From JARLGU01 sp036504535 (GTDB taxonomy: Bacteria; Armatimonadota; Armatimonadia; Armatimonadales; Capsulimonadaceae): a stretch of DNA of 64,000 nt. This document shows positions 8,061 through 16,658 of the stretch, piece by piece; the first letter of the stretch is position 1, and the number at the start of each line of letters is the position of its first letter. A model generated the notes under the pieces. The model saw only the letters and a list, made by a program, of their open reading frames with translations. It was not told where the DNA came from and made no database searches. Location of the stretch: NCBI GenBank assembly GCA_036504535.1, contig DASXUY010000032.1, forward strand, positions 1 to 64,000, read 5' to 3'. A program made the position numbers and the translations under genes.

Positions 8061-8640
8061 CCTCGCGTCCGAGCGCAATATCATAGTCCCCGCTTCCGGG
8101 ATAATACTCCGCCTCCCGGGAACTGCTCACAATCTCGAACACGCTCTCTTAGCCCACAGGGCGCTCCCCACTTCCCAGGCACCACTTTTGCGGATGCAAC
8201 AACGATCCCATCGTCATGGCCGCCGATTCATCGGATGCAACCTGTACCGTCGAAGCACCCCTCCCGCCAAACTGTGGTCGTGCCACTCACATGTCAATAA
8301 CGGTGTCCAAGCACTCGGCCAGCCACGAAGTGAGCGCAACAACAGAGCCCCTACGAAGTGGGGACAGCGAGCGAGCCTGTGCTCGCGGCTTCACCAAGCC
8401 GTGCGAGATGGGGAAGGTAACGCATTGTCCGGTGCCCTATAATCATGGCAATCAAATGATCAAACTAATCACAGTTCAGACAACGCCTACCCATCCTGTA
8501 TTTCCACCCCGCCCCAAAAATTAAAATAACGATCATATGTTTGTTATGAATGTTCAATTATTAGATATATATGGTAATATATAACCATAAGATAACAACG
8601 CACCTTGACAACTAAATAGAGGATACGTAGCAGATCTCAC
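8061..8640. other. Non-coding flank of the toxin island
   Basis: No credible gene lies here; open frames of up to 195 codons have no family sense and run out of the RHS remnant. Bases 8078-8100 (ATCATAGTCCCCGCTTCCGG) resemble the start of the repeat unit found at 8922-9311, so this is probably a degenerate copy. Bases 8519-8605 are markedly AT-rich, which marks a composition break at the edge of the accessory island. Confidence 0.5.
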
Positions 8641-8780
8641 GGGCTCATATGCGCATAGCAGATCAGCAGCCGCATAATATGCGCCTCGATTATGCGCTCA
8701 TTTCGCTGATTATGCACGCGCTAAGCTCACTAATCATACTATGCGCGTTTTAACTCGTGACGCATAATACGCCAGCGTCG
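8641..8780. repeat. Cluster of TATGCGC / GCGCATA motifs
   Basis: At least six variants of ATTATGCGC or its complement occur within about 130 bases: CATATGCGCATAG, GCATAATATGCGCC, GATTATGCGCTC, GATTATGCACGCGC, ACTATGCGCGT and GACGCATAATACGCC. They alternate in orientation. No gene overlaps. They could be iterated protein-binding sites or remains of a repetitive element; the sequence alone does not decide. Confidence 0.5.
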
Positions 8781-8921
8781 CCGAGACCCAAACTTCGCAT
8801 TACCGGCGCCGCCAAACCGGGTTCGGTCACCGCGCGACCGAGCGCAACATCATAAACTCTATCGCGGGGTGCGACCAGACACACGCGAAGGTAATCGGGC
8901 CAACAATTTTGCGCAAAAAAA

Positions 8922-9311
8922 GAATCGCGTTGCGCAACGCAAAACGCGCAAAACGCTAATGAGCCCGGGTTGCCAAGAAGTAGTTGGACATCATAGTCCC
9001 CGCTCCGGGGGGACAGCGAGCGGTGCGAGCAGGGGTAACAGAATCGCGTTGCGCAACGCAAAACGCGCAAAACGCTAATGAGCCCGGGTTGCCAAGAAGC
9101 AGTTGGACATCATAGCCCCCGCTCCGGGGGGACAGCGAGCGGTGCGAGCAGGGGTAACAGAATCGCGTTGCCGAACGCAAATCGCGCAAAACGCTTCGAA
9201 CCCTGCCCGCCAACGTGGTCGGACATTATAGTCCCCGCTCCTGGGGGGACAGCGAGCGGTGCGAGCAGGGGTAATCGAATCGCGCCGGGGCAACGCAAAA
9301 CGCGCAAAACG
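8922..9311. repeat. Tandem repeat array, about 119 bp period
   Basis: Three full units start at 8922, 9041 and 9160, and a partial fourth starts at 9277. Each unit begins GAATCGCGTTGCGCAACGC, which contains the perfect palindrome GCGTTGCGCAACGC. It continues through AAAACGCGCAAAACGC and includes a hairpin-forming GTCCCCGCTCCGGGGGGAC. Units 1 and 2 are nearly identical and units 3 and 4 are diverged. Spurious open frames on both strands owe their repeated protein sequence to this array. A related segment occurs alone near 24771. Confidence 0.85.
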
Positions 9312-9339
9312 ATCCCCCACCTAGCCTGTCCGCCTCTCG

Positions 9340-11391
9340 CTACATGGCACCTGGGAAGCCCTCAACAGTCGCATTCCAGCCAGGCAGAGCTTCTAATGTC
9401 GCCTTTGGCGCTACGTCGTCAAGCCCGCCCGCCATCATGGCGATGGCTGCGAGGAGGCCGCCGTTGCCGGGGAGGTAGAGCGGGAGCGACGTTGTGACCT
9501 GGAAGTTGTGCCCGTTCCGAAAATACGTGTTCTTCGGCACATCCATAAGAAGGGCATCGATGGCCGTGCTCGCCAGATCCAGCCGCGTTGCGGTCATAGC
9601 GAGGACGGGGAAATCCCAGCCCCAAGCCGAGCCCCAGTCCCATTTTTCGAGAACGCTCTCCAACGTCCGCCGCATCACATTGGCGTCGATCAGGGGGGTG
9701 GGAGGGACAAAGCCTAGCGCCATGAGCATGGACGGGTGATCAACATACTTGGTGTACGGCGCGGTTTCAATTGCCGTGTAGACGCCGTCCCGGATTGTGG
9801 GCTTAGCGAGACGGTCGCGTACTGCATCCCAACGCTCATCGCGGGGAAGGCCGAGACGCTCGCGCCAGACTTGCGCCATACTCAGTCCCCAGTACCAGTA
9901 AGCTAACTCGAATGTCGGATTGATCGTGCCATCCGCAACGTCATAGCTCTCCTGGGCAGGGATGATCGGTGGGCCGAGGACGTATCGCCCATCGCTGTCC
10001 AGCGTGGGGTACGACGCCATAAACTCGGCTGTCTCGTGCACCATTTCGGCGTGCTCTCTAAGCACCGCCTCCGTTGGGTTTGAGCGATACAGTAGCTCCG
10101 CGTAATAAATGGGGTGAGGCTGTTGCCACACGAGAAACGGTCCGATGGTGCTTGGGCTTTCGCGACCACTCGGATCGGTCATCTTTGGCCAACGCGCTCC
10201 GGCGAACCCTTGACGCTTGGCAGTGCGACGCGCCATCGGTAGGATTTCACGATACCACGGCAGGCTTTTGGCAAGCAGTTCCGGCCTGCCCCACATGGCA
10301 AAATGGGCCGCATGCCACCAATGCATCTCGAGGTGGAACTTGCCATGCCACGAGTTCATCACAAGGCCCGATTCCTGCGGCGGGAGCGACCCGCAACACT
10401 GAATCCGCGTTAAATACTGGCTGAGGACAATCCTTCGCTCAAGCTCCGCCGCGCGCGGATCGGAGCATTTGCCCAAATCGACCGCAGCGCCGCTCTCCCA
10501 AAACTGCTGCCAGCATGCCGTCGACGACGCCATCACCTCGTCGAACTGGCGCGACGCGCTCGGAGTTGAGGTAGGCGAGAACGTGAAGCTCAGGTCCAGC
10601 TCATCCGACCCGGAGCACGTAAAATCCCAGGTGTGAGGGGCGCACGCTTCGGCGACATGGGAATTGGGCGGCAGCGATACGGCGACGTGATACTTGTCGT
10701 TATCGAGCGTCCGCGCAAATGTAGCCTCGCGACCGTCGATTGCTGCCACGGTAGTGTGGCGATCAGCGTCGGCCCAGGCTTCTTCACCGCTAGTCGAGTA
10801 GCAGAACGCGATCCGCACTGCAAGGCAGCCGCTGGCGAGCAGGGGCGAGTGCAGACGGATACCAATTGTGTCGTACGTGTGATGACATATCGTCGTGACA
10901 CGAACCGGCGCACCACCAAGCCTGAATTCACTGGCAATGACGCCCGACCAGAGGTCCAGCGTTTGATCGAAATCGGAAAGGTCTCTGACGGCAATGGGCG
11001 CGAAGTCGTCGCTGGTCCCCGCCCGCGTAACAAGCCCTATTCGACCGAGGTGGAGGCGATGGGCATTGCCGCGCAGCCACGCCGCCGCTTCGCTCTGGAC
11101 ACCGTCATTGGTCAGCTTGTCAGGGTAGGGTGCCTGACCCGCCGGGCCAGCGTAAGGTGACTCCGTCTGGGCCAGATCGTACACTTCGCGCGGCGGGGCA
11201 GTGTGCCAACCCCATTGCGCCTGCGTCCCGAGGGGCATTCCGGTGTCATAGAGGGCGGGCAGACTCTGCAGTCCGGTAACATCGACTGTGAACGCGAACT
11301 CGCCGTTCCCAACCGAAAGTGGAGTCAGCGAATCGACATCTTGAAGGTGCACATTGTGCCGGGAAACAACAGCTTTGCGGTCGATGGCCAT
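9340..11391 (-). CDS. GH65-like (alpha/alpha)6-barrel glycosidase
   Basis: The 683-residue protein opens with a beta-sandwich-type region (LTPLSVGNGEFAFTVDVTGL) and continues into an alpha/alpha-barrel with SWHGKFHLEMHWWHAAHFAMW and WPKMTDPSG, as in uncharacterised GH65-related hydrolases. It has no signal peptide, so it probably acts on imported oligosaccharides. I chose the start at 11391 (MAIDRK) because GGTGA lies just upstream and homologous enzymes begin near the GNGEF motif; the frame runs 26 codons further, to 11469. Twin GGCATATTGCC repeats lie 40-70 bases upstream. The substrate cannot be told from sequence. Confidence 0.7.
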   Translation of the reverse strand: MAIDRKAVVSRHNVHLQDVDSLTPLSVGNGEFAFTVDVTGLQSLPALYDTGMPLGTQAQWGWHTAPPREVYDLAQTESPYAGPAGQAPYPDKLTNDGVQSEAAAWLRGNAHRLHLGRIGLVTRAGTSDDFAPIAVRDLSDFDQTLDLWSGVIASEFRLGGAPVRVTTICHHTYDTIGIRLHSPLLASGCLAVRIAFCYSTSGEEAWADADRHTTVAAIDGREATFARTLDNDKYHVAVSLPPNSHVAEACAPHTWDFTCSGSDELDLSFTFSPTSTPSASRQFDEVMASSTACWQQFWESGAAVDLGKCSDPRAAELERRIVLSQYLTRIQCCGSLPPQESGLVMNSWHGKFHLEMHWWHAAHFAMWGRPELLAKSLPWYREILPMARRTAKRQGFAGARWPKMTDPSGRESPSTIGPFLVWQQPHPIYYAELLYRSNPTEAVLREHAEMVHETAEFMASYPTLDSDGRYVLGPPIIPAQESYDVADGTINPTFELAYWYWGLSMAQVWRERLGLPRDERWDAVRDRLAKPTIRDGVYTAIETAPYTKYVDHPSMLMALGFVPPTPLIDANVMRRTLESVLEKWDWGSAWGWDFPVLAMTATRLDLASTAIDALLMDVPKNTYFRNGHNFQVTTSLPLYLPGNGGLLAAIAMMAGGLDDVAPKATLEALPGWNATVEGFPGAM

Positions 11392-11432
11392 AGGGGGTTC
11401 ACCATAGTGCGCGCCTGACAGTACGCGGCAAG

Positions 11433-11459
11433 GGCATATTGCCTCAACGGCATATTGCC
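11433..11459 (-). promoter_or_regulatory. Twin operator-like repeats upstream of the GH65-like gene
   Basis: GGCATATTGCC occurs at 11433-11443 and again at 11449-11459, a 16-base centre-to-centre spacing. Each is an interrupted palindrome (GGCA-TAT-TGCC). They lie between the gene start and a minus-strand -10-like TATAGT at 11471-11476, a position suited to repression. The regulator is not identified. Confidence 0.5.
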
Positions 11460-11525
11460 CCAATGGCAAGACTATACCTTCGCATTCGCATAAGAATCAG
11501 CTTCTTGCCCAAATGCTCACGCCTC

Positions 11526-11554
11526 TTGACAGTTAACGGCAATTGTGACAAAAT
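11526..11554 (+). promoter_or_regulatory. Sigma70-type promoter for the GAF-domain gene
   Basis: A perfect TTGACA at 11526-11531 is followed after 17 bases by CAAAAT at 11549-11554. The start of the downstream gene is 190 bases away, so a long leader is implied. The leader shows no recognisable riboswitch. Confidence 0.5.
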
Positions 11555-11743
11555 GAGACCGACCATACGTTTGCATGGTAACATTGTTATCACGATGGCA
11601 ATATCGCATGTGAATCAGGGCGGCCGAGAAGGTCAATCGACGACCTCAGTAACGACAGCCACCACGAATTATGCCGCGCTAACGTTGGCGCGATAGCGGC
11701 AAAGATTAGCCTGCGCACGTAGCTCAGGCGGAGGCAGCGCCCA

Positions 11744-14443
11744 ATGGCGCAGTCCACAAAGCAAGTCAACAGTGAACAAGTACTACCACCTGTCGCTCCT
11801 CCAGCGGCTGCCCCTTCCGTCGTCGAGGCGATACCGCCAATGATCCCTGACCAGGTGACCACCGAAGGCACAGGGCTGGCCGACGATCAACTGATCGCCC
11901 TGCATGAAGTGACGCGCGCGCTGGCACGCGAGAAGAACCTGCCCGCAGCGCTTCGTCTCATTGTCGAAAAGGCCCGCCAGCTAACCCGCAGCGCCAGCAC
12001 CGCGCTCTGTCGGCTGGACGAAAGCCGCGAGAACCTAGACTTCGCCGCCGTCGCCGGACGAGGCGCGGTCGAGATGGTCGGTCAGTCGGTGCGTGTCGCC
12101 GATGCGCTTCCCGGTCACACCGCCGTTACCGGTGAGCAGCTTCTAGCGTACAACCCACTGCGCTCGACACCTGTCGAAGACCGTGGGAAGCATCCGTACC
12201 CCGCGCCTACCGACGATAGCCAGACATTTGTCCTCAGCGGCGGCATCCGCTCAGCGGCCATCGTGCCCGTGTACGTCAACGGTATCTCAATCGGATCGCT
12301 CGGGTCAATTGATCGCGTGGACGGTGAATCGTTCACCGGCAAAGACCTGCTGATCCTGCACATCCTCGCGTCCGCGGCAGCTGTGGCCATCCAGCAGGAA
12401 AACCTTCGCCGGGAACGTGGGGCCGCTATCCGCGAACGCGACATCCTTCAAGAAGCCGGGAAAGCGACGACGTCAACTCTCAATTCGCAGGAGATCCTCG
12501 ACGGCATTCTCAATACAGTCGCGAAGAGCGTCGACATGTTCGCCGCATGTGTCTTCCTGCTGAACGATGAGCGCACTCACCTCTTTATCGCAGCCTCTCG
12601 CGGCCTGTCCGACGAAGACCGCGAGATACAGTTGCTGGCCGACGGCAGGATGGCGAACGCCGCATTCGCATACGGCAACGCGTTCATCATTTCTAACCCG
12701 GAGCTCGACTTGCGCTACGAGCAGATCTTCCCCGACGATCGCCCGCAGCCGCTATCGTGGATGGTCGCGCCGCTGGTCTCCCGCGAAGCCCAACTGGGGC
12801 TGATCGTGATCGCATCACTGGCGCGCGACGCGTACACCCGCGAAGACCTGCGTCTCCTCACCGCTGTCGCCGCCCCTGCAGCCGTCGCGATGGAGAACGC
12901 TCAGCTTTACGAGGAAGCCACACGCCGCACCGAAGAGGCGACCGCGATCTACGAGCTGTCACAGGCCGTCAATACGAACCTGAACCTCAACCACGTGCTC
13001 AACTTCGTCGCCGACAGCGTCATCGCACTTCTGCACGTCGACAAGTTTGCCCTGTTCCTGCATAATCCGCAGAGCCAATGCCTCGAAATCAAGGTCGCCC
13101 GCAACATACGCCGCGAGGCCGTGAACGGTATGCGACCCGACCGCACCGAAGGCGGTGTCGCGTGGTGGGTGTTCGAATACGAGACGCCGACCGCGATCAC
13201 CAGCGTCGCCACCGATCACCGCAATCGCAGCCTGCCCATCGACAGCGAAGGCGTCGAATCCCTCGTCAGCGTGCCCCTGCAGGCTGGCGACGATGTGATC
13301 GGCGTCATGCACGCCATGTCCAGCCGCCGTCGGTCATTCACGGTGGGCGAGATGGAACTGCTCTACACTATCGCCAATCAGGTAGGCGTTGCGATCTCGA
13401 ACATCCAGATAATCGAGGACACCCGCCAGAAGTCCGAAGAGCTTCGCCGCGCATCGCGCCGGGTCGCACGTGCCCTTGGCACTACGGGAAGCCTTGCGCA
13501 AACCGCCGACTCCATCGTGGCGCTTGCATCGGAGATCATGCGCGCCGATAAGTGCCTGCTCTACGCCTACGATACTACCGCCGACACCCTGGGCGTGCGC
13601 GCCGCGCAAGGTGTCCGCGTCCCGGCGGGCCTGGCGTTGCCGCGTCCCGCCGCGGGCGAACGGGAACCGACCGCGCGAACCATACTCCGCAAAGGCCGCT
13701 CCGTCGTGATGGACAACCCGCTCCACGACAGCCGGTTTGCACCGTGCGCGGAGCTGGCCACTCAACTGGCTAAGGTGGCATCGTACCTCGGCATGCCCCT
13801 GAAGATCGGCACCGAAGTGGTTGGCGTGCTCGAAGTCTATTCGCGCGACCCACGAACCTTCCCAACCGACGAGTTGCGCCAGTACGTCGCCTTTGCCGCG
13901 CAGGCCGCCGTTGCGCTGCAAAACGCCATGCTCGTGGAAGCTGCAGTGCGCCAAAAAGTCGACCTCGACCTGCTTGTGCAGATCGCTCACCTTATCGCCG
14001 AAGGCAACAGCGATGAGCTGGGTGGCGACGTCGTCGCTCTTCTGCAAACAAGCCTCAACGCCAAAGCGGTTCTCCTTCTCGTCAAGCCCACCGCACGCAA
14101 TAAGGCGCTGAAAGACGCGTCCTGCGGCCTGCCCGAAGACATGCACCTATGGCGCGACGGCCTGACCGCAGTGGGCCGGATGGCGGGCGAGTCGGAAGCC
14201 ACGTTTACCCATCTCGCGGGACGCCAGTTGGCCGATACGGGCACGGATACAGCGCTGCAGCCGTACGCCGACCTCGCGCATGCGTCCATCATCGCAGCCC
14301 CGATGCGCGGAGGAGCGCTCGTCGTTGCGCGCGACCCCGGCGTGCCTCCGTTCGATGGCAACGACGTTCAAATCATCGAGACTGCAGCCCGCGTACTTGG
14401 CCCCGTGGCCAAGAGAACAGTTTCGCAGTCCGCCGCATTGTGA
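11744..14443 (+). CDS. Multi-GAF sensor protein without output domain
   Basis: This 899-residue soluble protein starts with a Pro/Ala-rich leader and carries about five consecutive GAF modules (roughly residues 55-220, 235-385, 405-560, 580-725 and 745-890) linked by helices such as AVAMENAQLYEEATRRTEEA. GAF modules bind small ligands or sense redox state. No histidine kinase, GGDEF, PP2C or helix-turn-helix domain follows the last one, which is unusual. The RsbW-type ATPase gene 120 bases downstream could provide the output as a separate chain. GGAGG lies 9 bases before the ATG. Confidence 0.8.
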   Translation: MAQSTKQVNSEQVLPPVAPPAAAPSVVEAIPPMIPDQVTTEGTGLADDQLIALHEVTRALAREKNLPAALRLIVEKARQLTRSASTALCRLDESRENLDFAAVAGRGAVEMVGQSVRVADALPGHTAVTGEQLLAYNPLRSTPVEDRGKHPYPAPTDDSQTFVLSGGIRSAAIVPVYVNGISIGSLGSIDRVDGESFTGKDLLILHILASAAAVAIQQENLRRERGAAIRERDILQEAGKATTSTLNSQEILDGILNTVAKSVDMFAACVFLLNDERTHLFIAASRGLSDEDREIQLLADGRMANAAFAYGNAFIISNPELDLRYEQIFPDDRPQPLSWMVAPLVSREAQLGLIVIASLARDAYTREDLRLLTAVAAPAAVAMENAQLYEEATRRTEEATAIYELSQAVNTNLNLNHVLNFVADSVIALLHVDKFALFLHNPQSQCLEIKVARNIRREAVNGMRPDRTEGGVAWWVFEYETPTAITSVATDHRNRSLPIDSEGVESLVSVPLQAGDDVIGVMHAMSSRRRSFTVGEMELLYTIANQVGVAISNIQIIEDTRQKSEELRRASRRVARALGTTGSLAQTADSIVALASEIMRADKCLLYAYDTTADTLGVRAAQGVRVPAGLALPRPAAGEREPTARTILRKGRSVVMDNPLHDSRFAPCAELATQLAKVASYLGMPLKIGTEVVGVLEVYSRDPRTFPTDELRQYVAFAAQAAVALQNAMLVEAAVRQKVDLDLLVQIAHLIAEGNSDELGGDVVALLQTSLNAKAVLLLVKPTARNKALKDASCGLPEDMHLWRDGLTAVGRMAGESEATFTHLAGRQLADTGTDTALQPYADLAHASIIAAPMRGGALVVARDPGVPPFDGNDVQIIETAARVLGPVAKRTVSQSAAL

Positions 14444-14566
14444 AGGATTTCGCTTTCGTCCTCCCGTTTCCCAATGTTTGTTATATTCTCAGACTGTTGA
14501 TTCTACGAGGTATAACCGATATTAGTAGTGCCAACACGATGCTTTCGGGAGGGAGAACGTATCGGC

Positions 14567-15085
14567 ATGATGACTGAGACACGACCGCACACCAGGCAAC
14601 TACCAATGCTGTTCACTGAAACGGTGTACGAATCGCTCCTACATATGGGCGTCCCGCGTGAGACTCGCTACGTACGAAGCGCGCGTAATGCTGTCAACAA
14701 TGTCCTGCAGCCGCTGCATTCGGATCCGTCGTTTCACGACGACCTTCTCCTGGCGTTTGGTGAAGCATGTAACAACGCCATACTTTACGGAGATGGCGAA
14801 TCGGACGATCAGGTTTACGTCACTTGCCGCTTGCGCCGAGATCGCACACGGCGAGCGAAGTCGATCCAGATCGAAATACGTAACGCGGGCGCGCCGACAT
14901 GGAGCAGCCTGCCATCCCACTCCTACTCCATGCCTGATCCTGACGACCTCGGCGGCCACGGTCGCGGCCTCCCACTGATGCGTATGCTCACCGATCGCGT
15001 CGACATTTACGCCGACAAAGGCGATACAGTCGTCCGACTTACAAAGCATTTTCCCGTGCCCCATTGTTTCCAGCGCACTCCTTAG
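14567..15085 (+). CDS. RsbW-like ATP-binding protein (HATPase_c_2), anti-sigma kinase type
   Basis: The 172-residue protein is a single GHKL ATPase domain: an N-box LAFGEACNNAILYG (Glu66, Asn69/Asn70), then DDLGGHGRGLPLMRML as the G-box region. Such stand-alone domains act as serine kinases or anti-sigma factors of the RsbW/SpoIIAB group. GGGAGGGAGAA lies 9 bases before the ATG at 14567, which I prefer over a GTG at 14528. It follows the multi-GAF gene and may be its partner. An STAS antagonist-type protein is encoded at 23633, but the two are far apart. Confidence 0.78.
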   Translation: MMTETRPHTRQLPMLFTETVYESLLHMGVPRETRYVRSARNAVNNVLQPLHSDPSFHDDLLLAFGEACNNAILYGDGESDDQVYVTCRLRRDRTRRAKSIQIEIRNAGAPTWSSLPSHSYSMPDPDDLGGHGRGLPLMRMLTDRVDIYADKGDTVVRLTKHFPVPHCFQRTP

Positions 15086-15222
15086 GCCATACTTACACTT
15101 GTTGCGCAACGATTTAGCTCCGGTAGGCACAATGTCGCCCGCTGGCTGCACGCGCACGTATGGAAAAGCCAGCGCACCGCTCACGTGAGAGCGTCGTGCA
15201 GCAGGGCAGAGGAGTTGATCGC

Positions 15223-16449
15223 GTGTCCCCAATATTACGCAAAGTTGCTATTGCCGCGGCAGTTGTGGTTCTACTTATCGTCGCGTACTTCCTGAGCACC
15301 GCCCAGGCTCACCGCAATTATGTCGATACTACAGGAAAGCTGCTGCTCCTCACGAACGGCGATCCTAAGACGGATCCGGACGCCAAATCGCACATTTGGC
15401 TCGTGAGTGCCGACGGCACGTCGAAGACCGCCCTGACAAAGGGAGCCGAGACTAACTACGACCCATCGTTCTCGCCTGACGGTTCCATGGTGACGTTCAT
15501 CTCAGATCGCACGGGCACGCCCCAAGTCTGGATCATGAACTCCGACGGATCCCAGCCTGAAGCGCTCACCATGGGAAGCGAATCGAAGAGCAAACCCCGC
15601 TTCTCGCCCGATGGTAAGGAAATCGGCTACATTAGTCGTGGCACTCTAACCGTAGTCGAACTGCAGTCGCGCAACAATCACCTGCTGCTTCCAATTCCTC
15701 ACGAATCCAGCGGAAGCGAAGACACATCGGCCCAGAAGCGCGACCCCGTCGTCGATTTCGCGTGGTCGCCCGTGTCAGGCAAGGACGGCATGGCGATTGC
15801 GGCGGTGCAGGAGGGCGACGACGGCGGACAGCATCTGACGCTGGTCAAGGGCGAGGAGACGCCGCCTGTCGATGTCGCCAAGGGAACCGCTATTTCGCCA
15901 GCCTGGTCGCCGGACGGCACCCGGATGTACGTCACCATCATCGGCGCGACGGGCGTCCGACCGCCTGCGAACGTCATCGATCGACTCCCACCCGGCCGAA
16001 CGCTTCTCCCGTTGCCGCCACAGTCTCCGCCGTCAGCCATATTTACTTTCGGCAGCGACGGTTCCATCGACAGCCAGCTCCCGCTGATGGCAGCATCCAA
16101 GAGCGAAACGGGTGGGGCGCAGCATCCATCCGTCTCCGCCGATGGCTCTCTCATCGCGTTCGAAGTCTGGCCGAGCATCAATACCGATATCTCCAAGATC
16201 ACCCTGATCTCATCGGTGACTGCTTCCACGGGAGCGCCTGGACCGCTGCAGCTCAAAGGCCCTCTTGCCAGGCTGCGTTTCTCTGTGGACGGCGACCAGA
16301 TTGCGTTCACCGCTCCGGTTAAAGGTAAACCAGGAATTCGCGACCTAATCACCCTGAAGAGTGGCTCGCAGAACCTTGTCAACATTACCAAGGGAGAAAT
16401 GAACGCCCTTCAATACGAGTGGTCACCGGCAAAACCAAAGACTAAATAA
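15223..16449 (+). CDS. TolB-like beta-propeller protein, membrane-anchored
   Basis: The N-terminus (ILRKVAIAAAVVVLLIVAYF) is a signal anchor. The rest is built of PD40/TolB-type blades, including YDPSFSPDGSMVTFISDR, KPRFSPDGKEIGYISRG, SPAWSPDGTRMYVTI and HPSVSADGSLIAFE. It should sit outside the cytoplasmic membrane as a binding propeller. I place the start at GTG 15223 because AGAGGAG lies 7 bases upstream; an ATG at 15160 would add 21 residues. No Pal or Tol partner is nearby, so a role in the Tol-Pal system is not implied. Confidence 0.7.
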   Translation: MSPILRKVAIAAAVVVLLIVAYFLSTAQAHRNYVDTTGKLLLLTNGDPKTDPDAKSHIWLVSADGTSKTALTKGAETNYDPSFSPDGSMVTFISDRTGTPQVWIMNSDGSQPEALTMGSESKSKPRFSPDGKEIGYISRGTLTVVELQSRNNHLLLPIPHESSGSEDTSAQKRDPVVDFAWSPVSGKDGMAIAAVQEGDDGGQHLTLVKGEETPPVDVAKGTAISPAWSPDGTRMYVTIIGATGVRPPANVIDRLPPGRTLLPLPPQSPPSAIFTFGSDGSIDSQLPLMAASKSETGGAQHPSVSADGSLIAFEVWPSINTDISKITLISSVTASTGAPGPLQLKGPLARLRFSVDGDQIAFTAPVKGKPGIRDLITLKSGSQNLVNITKGEMNALQYEWSPAKPKTK

Positions 16450-16455
16450 TCTAGC

Positions 16456-16500
16456 AGCCCTGCCTAGCGCGCATGCGCAAAGATGGGGCTAATTTTTTTT
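16456..16500 (+). terminator. Terminator after the TolB-like gene
   Basis: AGCCC (16456-16460) pairs with GGGCT (16486-16490) around an inner GCGC-GCAT-GCGC stem, followed by AATTTTTTTT. Confidence 0.6.
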
Positions 16501-16658
16501 CTAAGTAAATGCTAAAAGTGGGCATTTCTGTGGCAGGATAATGTAATCTAACCGGTGAACTTAGTATTTGAGGCAGGAAAATACCCGTTTTGCGATGATC
16601 TCATCGAGGCCGTACTGCTCGTATAGAATTTCATTGGAGAAGTACAAAGGAGAATAAA

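Noticed and set aside
7855..8442. A 195-codon frame after the RHS remnant
   Set aside because: It begins in a wrong frame of the decayed RHS core and continues through non-coding sequence without family resemblance.
8922..9311. CRISPR array
   Set aside because: The period is 119 bases, units repeat along their full length with no unique spacers, and there are no cas genes.
8750..9497. Several overlapping short frames with repeated protein sequence
   Set aside because: Their similarity to one another comes only from the 119-base DNA repeat; none has a ribosome binding site or conserved fold.
13334..14146. A 270-codon minus-strand frame
   Set aside because: It lies wholly inside the multi-GAF gene in antisense and encodes no recognisable protein.
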